This document shows, piece after piece, positions 57,563 through 64,000 of a DNA stretch of 64,000 nt (the stretch's first letter is position 1; each line of letters begins with the position of its first letter). The position numbers were made by a program, and so were the translations under genes. The stretch spans positions 62,001-126,000 of the forward strand of contig NZ_MAFC01000028.1 in the NCBI RefSeq assembly GCF_002013465.1, read 5' to 3'. The stretch comes from Mycobacterium sp. D16R12 (GTDB lineage Bacteria; Actinomycetota; Actinomycetes; Mycobacteriales; Mycobacteriaceae). The notes beneath the pieces were generated by a model. The model did no database searches and had not been told where the DNA came from. It saw only the letters and a program-made list of their open reading frames with translations.

Positions 57563-60036
57563 TGCGCGTTCCCTACAGCTGGCTTATCGAGGTCCTGCGC
57601 GCTGGTGCCCCGGACTTCTCGGCCACTCCTGCGAGCATCGAGGAAACGCTGATCCGCATCGGCCACGAGGTCGAAGAGGTCATCGTGCCCGGACCGGTTA
57701 CCGGTCCGCTCGTGGTCGGAAGAGTCGCCCAGATCACCGAGCTCACCGAGTTCAAGAAACCGATCCGTTTCTGCCTGGTCGACGTCGGCGAGGCTGAGCC
57801 TCGCGAAATCGTCTGTGGCGCCTCCAACTTCGCAGTCGATGACCTCGTGGTGGCGGCGCTTCCGGGTGTCACGCTGCCCGGAGACTTCACCATCGCGACG
57901 CGGAAGACCTACGGGCACACTTCGGACGGGATGATCTGTTCGACGGCCGAGCTCGGGCTCGGGTCGGAATCGGCGGGCATTCTGGTGTTGCCGCCGGGGA
58001 CCGCCGAGCCAGGTGCCGATGCCGTCGGGGTGGTCGGACTTGACGATGCCGTCTTCGATCTGTCGATTACTCCCGATCGCGGATACTGCCTGTCCGTTCG
58101 CGGACTTGCGCGCGATCTGGCGTGTGCGTACGACCTGGAGTTCGTCGATCCCGCTGCGGTACCGCCACTCCCGGCCGATGGGCCGTCGCTGCCCGTGCAT
58201 ATCGATGCCGGCACCGGAGTGAAGCGCTTCGGGTTACGTCCGGTAATCGGCATCGATCCGACGGCGGTATCGCCATGGTGGCTGCAGCGACGGCTGATGC
58301 TCTGCGGAATCCGGGCCATCTCGCCCGCGGTGGACGCCACCAACTACGTGATGCTCGAAATCGGGCATCCCATGCATGCACACGACAACGCCCGGATCAG
58401 CGGGGATTTCCGGGTACGGTTCGCGACACCCGGTGAAACGGTGCTCACCCTCGACGACGTCGAGCGCGTACTTCAGCCCGGCGACGTCCTGATCGCAGAC
58501 GACGCCGGTGTCACCGCCATCGGCGGTGTCATGGGCGCCGGCAGCACCGAGATGCGCGATGACTCCACTGACGTGCTTCTTGAAGCCGCGGTGTGGGATC
58601 CGGCCGCTGTGCTGCGCACCCAACGACGGCTGCACCTGCACAGCGAGGCGGGGCGCCGTTACGAGCGTTCCGTGGATCCTGCGATATCCGTTGCCGCGCT
58701 TGATCGCTGCGCGTCTCTGCTGCGTGATATCGCCGGCGGTAGTACGCCTGCCGAGCTGACCGATTGGTCGGCGGACGGTGAAGCTCCGGCAGAGATCGTC
58801 ATCGCCACTGACCTGCCCGCACGCGTCGCCGGGGTGACCTACGCCGACGGAGTGGTCGAACACCGGCTCCGTCAGATCGGCGCCGAGGTGGTTGCGGCGG
58901 GCGACACACTGCGCGTGATACCGCCGAGCTGGCGCCCCGACATTGCCGAGGGCGCGGACCTGGTCGAGGAGGTGCTGCGACTCGAAGGTCTGGAAGACAT
59001 TCCGTCGATTCTGCCCGCGGCGCCACAAGGCGGCGGTCTCACACCTACGCAACGCCGACGCCGCGCGGTGGGGAAGTCGTTGGCCCTCAGCGGATACACC
59101 GAGATCTTGCCGATGCCCTTCCTGCCGGCGGGGGTGTTCGACGCATGGGGTCTCGATGACGACGATGCGCGCCGTCGCACCACAAAGGTTCTCAACCCGC
59201 TGGAATCCGATCGCCCCGAGCTGGCCAGCACCTTGTTGCCCGGTGTGCTCGAGGCATTGTCGCGTAACATTTCTCGCGGTACCTCCGATGTCGCACTGTT
59301 CACCATCGGTCAGGTGGTACGGCCGACCGAGGCGACCAGGGCGATCCCGCTGCTCGATGTGAGCGATCGCCCCTCTGAGGCCGAGCTGGCCGCACTGCTG
59401 GAATCCCTGCCCGCGCAGCCAGTGCATGTGGCACTCGTGCTGACCGGAGTGCGTGAGCCGAGTGGGCCGTGGGGGCGTGGACGAGCCGCAGATGTCACCG
59501 ACGCGCTGGAGGCGGCCCGGATCATCGGGCGTGCCGCTTATGTGGAGTTGTCGCTGCGCGCGGGCAACGAATTGCCTTGGCATCCGGGGCGGTGTGCAGA
59601 GATCGTGGCCGGCGGCCAGGTTGTCGGACATGCCGGTGAGCTGCATCCGGCGGTGATCGAACGCCTCGGGCTGCCCAAGCGCACGTGTGCTCTGGAACTG
59701 AGCCTCGATGCACTTCCCAGCACCAACCCGCTTCCTGCACCGAGGATTTCGCCGTTTCCTGCCGCTCTTCAGGATGTCTCGTTGATAGTGGCCGAGACGG
59801 TGCCTGCCGAAGCGGTCACCGAGGCGCTGCGCGAGGGTGCGGGTGAGTTGATCGAAGATGTGCGGCTCGTGGAGGTCTACACCGGACCGCAAGTTGGCGA
59901 GGGCAACAAATCGTTGAACTTCCGGCTGCGTTTCCGGGCAGCTGACCGCACCCTCACAGAAGACGAGGCCACCGCCGCACGGATCACGGCGGTGGCCTCT
60001 GCGGCCGAGCGCGTCGGGGCAACCCAACGCGCTTAG
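57562..60036 (+). CDS. pheT: Phenylalanyl-tRNA synthetase beta subunit
   Basis: Beta subunit with editing activity, 824 residues. In order: an EMAP-like tRNA-binding domain ([20 protein letters not shown], about 53-72), B3/B4 editing domain ([20 protein letters not shown] and [15 protein letters not shown]), B5 domain, catalytic-like core ([20 protein letters not shown]) and the C-terminal FDX-ACB domain ([20 protein letters not shown]; end [20 protein letters not shown]). Translationally coupled to pheS. Confidence 0.97.
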
Positions 60037-60041
60037 CAGGT

Positions 60042-60110
60042 CTACTTGCCTCGCTGGTCAGCCTGCTCGCGGTGCTGCTCCTGGCGCTGACGATCGGCAC
60101 GATCCGACAT
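60042..60110 (-). CDS. Candidate micro-ORF, 22 aa
   Basis: ATG 60110 is preceded by AAGGGAG with 6 nt spacing, among the best ribosome sites in the window. It encodes MSDRADRQRQEQHREQADQ plus three residues, a highly charged helical peptide, ending 5 nt from the pheT stop. No similarity is known to me. It could be a real small protein or a translated leader of an unseen transcript; it needs ribosome profiling. Confidence 0.35.
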   Translation of the reverse strand: MSDRADRQRQEQHREQADQRGK

Positions 60111-60152
60111 GGAAGGCTCCCTTCTCGTATTCGTTCTCGCTCGTTATCGACT

Positions 60153-60188
60153 GCTGGCGCTATTCGCCAGCTACTTCTACCGTAGCTG
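60153..60188. repeat. Two mutually exclusive hairpins between pheT and argC
   Basis: GCTGGCG-CTATT-CGCCAGC (60153-60171) and CAGCTAC-TTCTACC-GTAGCTG (60168-60188) are perfect 7-bp hairpins that share CAGC (60168-60171), so only one can form at a time. No T-run follows on the plus strand. They may be the pheST transcript end or lie in the leader of the minus-strand micro-ORF. Confidence 0.4.
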
Positions 60189-60270
60189 TGGGAACCGGGC
60201 ATTACACCGTTTAGCTCAAGTTGAGGTTGACCACGAATTCGCCAAGATTGTCGAATATATTTGCGCTTGT

Positions 60271-62542
<2,272 letters not shown>

Positions 62543-62552
62543 AGGCATCCAG

Positions 62553-63422
62553 ATGAAGGCTCCGAAGAAAGCACGGGTGCTGGCCGAGGCGCTGCCATGG
62601 CTCAAGAAGCTGCACGGCGCCATCGTCGTGGTCAAGTATGGCGGTAACGCCATGACGGACGATGCCCTCAAAACGGCGTTCGCCGAAGACATGGTCTTCC
62701 TGCGTAACTGCGGCATCCATCCTGTCGTCGTGCACGGCGGCGGCCCGCAGATCACGTCGATGCTGAAAAAACTTGGGGTGTCCGGCGAGTTCAAGGGCGG
62801 CTTCCGGGTCACCACGCCCGAAGTGCTGGACATCGCACGCATGGTGCTGTTCGGCCAGGTCGGCCGTGAGCTCGTCGGGTTGATCAACAGCCACGGTCCG
62901 TACGCGGTGGGAATCACGGGTGAGGACGCGCAGCTGTTCACGGCCGTGCGTCGCACCGCGACCGTGGATGGCGTCGAGACCGATATCGGACTGGTCGGCG
63001 ATGTGGCACAGGTAAATCCGGAAGCGATCCTTGACCTGATCGATGCCGGACGAATCCCGGTGGTATCCACCCTTGCCCCCGACGCGGATGGTGTGGTGCA
63101 CAACCTCAATGCCGACACGGCGGCCGGTGCACTCGCCGAAGCCCTTGGCGCCGAACGCCTCCTGATGCTCACCGATATCGAAGGTTTGTACACCGACTGG
63201 CCGGATCGGGAGTCGCTGGTCACCGAGATAGCCGCGCAGGATCTACGCGAGCTCCTCCCCGCTCTGGAATCGGGCATGATTCCCAAGGTCGAGGCATGTC
63301 TGCGTGCGGTGGACGGGGGAGTGCCCAGCGCCCACATCATCGATGGGCGCGTGGAGCATTGCGTATTGGTCGAACTATTCACCGACGAGGGTGTCGGGAC
63401 AATCGTCAGGAGCCAATCATGA
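62553..63422 (+). CDS. argB: Acetylglutamate kinase
   Basis: Second step of arginine synthesis and in many bacteria the feedback-inhibited one. Amino-acid-kinase fold: [14 protein letters not shown] (about 24-37), [39 protein letters not shown] and the C-terminal [13 protein letters not shown]. 289 residues. ATG 62553 has GAAGG upstream; an earlier ATG at 62539 that overlaps the argJ stop ends after five codons. Coupled to argD by ATGA. Confidence 0.96.
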   Translation: MKAPKKARVLAEALPWLKKLHGAIVVVKYGGNAMTDDALKTAFAEDMVFLRNCGIHPVVVHGGGPQITSMLKKLGVSGEFKGGFRVTTPEVLDIARMVLFGQVGRELVGLINSHGPYAVGITGEDAQLFTAVRRTATVDGVETDIGLVGDVAQVNPEAILDLIDAGRIPVVSTLAPDADGVVHNLNADTAAGALAEALGAERLLMLTDIEGLYTDWPDRESLVTEIAAQDLRELLPALESGMIPKVEACLRAVDGGVPSAHIIDGRVEHCVLVELFTDEGVGTIVRSQS

Positions 63423-64000
63423 GCAGCACCAGTGAGACTCAGCAGCGCTGGGAACACGTCATGATGAACAACTACGGCACACCACCGGTCGTCCTTGCCG
63501 AGGGCGACGGCGCCGTCGTCACCGATGTCGACGGCAAGCGGTACCTGGATCTGTTGGGCGGCATCGCCGTCAACGTATTGGGGCACCGCAACCAGGCCGT
63601 CATCGATGCCGTCACGCACCAGCTCTCCACACTCGGCCACACATCGAATCTGTACGCGACGGGCCCCGGCATCGAACTGTCCGAGGCGCTCATCGCGCGG
63701 CTGGGCGTTCCCGGCAGGGTGTTTTTGTGCAATTCGGGCACCGAGGCCAACGAGGCCGCGTTCAAGCTGACCCGGCTCACGGGGCGTACGAAAGTCGTCG
63801 CGGCCGAAGGCGCCTTCCACGGAAGAACCATGGGATCGCTCGCGCTCACCGGTCAGCCGAGCAAGCAGGCCCCGTTCGAACCGCTGCCCGCCGGGGTGGT
63901 GCACGTACCCTACGGCGACCTGGCCGCCATCGAGGCAGTGGTCGATGGCGACACCGCCGCGGTCTTCCTGGAACCGATCATGGGTGAAGGCGGAGTGGTG
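63419..64000 (+). CDS. argD: Acetylornithine aminotransferase, 3' truncated by window end
   Basis: PLP-dependent class III aminotransferase, fourth step of arginine synthesis. The 194 visible residues start [20 protein letters not shown] and include the core [19 protein letters not shown], the PLP-phosphate motif [13 protein letters not shown] and [20 protein letters not shown], up to [10 protein letters not shown]. The PLP-binding lysine lies beyond the window. The start overlaps the argB stop (ATGA). Confidence 0.96.
   Translation, partial: MSSTSETQQRWEHVMMNNYGTPPVVLAEGDGAVVTDVDGKRYLDLLGGIAVNVLGHRNQAVIDAVTHQLSTLGHTSNLYATGPGIELSEALIARLGVPGRVFLCNSGTEANEAAFKLTRLTGRTKVVAAEGAFHGRTMGSLALTGQPSKQAPFEPLPAGVVHVPYGDLAAIEAVVDGDTAAVFLEPIMGEGGVV

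Overview
The window is high-GC actinobacterial DNA and almost certainly comes from a rapidly growing mycobacterium, most likely of the Mycobacteroides abscessus/chelonae group. The evidence is the gene families (two MmpS-MmpL pairs, an MspA-family porin, LysX, a CoaE-GrpB fusion, an EthA-like monooxygenase) and a gene order from rpsA to argD that follows M. tuberculosis Rv1630-Rv1655: rpsA, coaE, DUF402, uvrB, efflux MFS, universal stress protein, metallo-hydrolase, uvrA, esterase, lysX, infC-rpmI-rplT-tsnR, MpaB-family, adenylate cyclase, rhomboid-like, pheST, argCJBD. I recalled this synteny from memory and did not compute it. I saw no insertion sequence, prophage, CRISPR array or plasmid gene.

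Layout. 1-14.3 kb is accessory: a truncated phytanoyl-CoA dioxygenase-like gene, a Tat-exported polysaccharide deacetylase, DUF2127, CtaG-like and PAP2 membrane proteins, an ECF42-type sigma factor with its YCII/DGPF partner, a Ddn-like F420 oxidoreductase, a GT4 glycosyltransferase, a tail-to-tail two-component system flanked by two small envelope proteins (one 54 aa), a MarR regulator convergent with an EthA-like monooxygenase, and a PrsW protease. 14.4-17.3 kb holds rpsA and coaE. 17.3-26 kb is a TetR gene divergent from two tandem mmpS-mmpL operons, closed by strong hairpins. 26-31 kb has two secreted proteins, a Gfo/Idh oxidoreductase, DUF402 and uvrB. 31-41.8 kb has SoxR with a divergent efflux pump, a lipoprotein M20 peptidase, USP, MBL hydrolase, uvrA, an acyl-CoA ligase, an 86-aa protein and a membrane esterase. 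41.8-48 kb is lysX, DUF1844 and the infC-rpmI-rplT-tsnR operon. 48-56.4 kb has an SDR, tRNA-Cys, a secreted protein with an MspA-like porin, an MpaB-family protein, an adenylate cyclase, a rhomboid-like protein and an ogt/ada-alkA alkylation-repair operon. 56.5-64 kb is pheST and the start of the arginine operon, cut inside argD.

How the genes work together. Translation genes (rpsA, infC, rpmI, rplT, tsnR, lysX, pheST) and nucleotide-excision repair (uvrA, uvrB) are the conserved backbone. Envelope, efflux and stress modules are inserted between them.

Main points for a second look: both mmpS genes and infC seem to start at AUU/AUC codons; the infC leader carries an intrinsic terminator; TetR half-sites overlap the tetR -10 box; a SoxR box sits inside an 18-bp promoter spacer; an ECF42-type promoter precedes the YCII-sigma pair; and many genes have a TANNNT box 6-7 nt before the start codon, predicting leaderless mRNAs.
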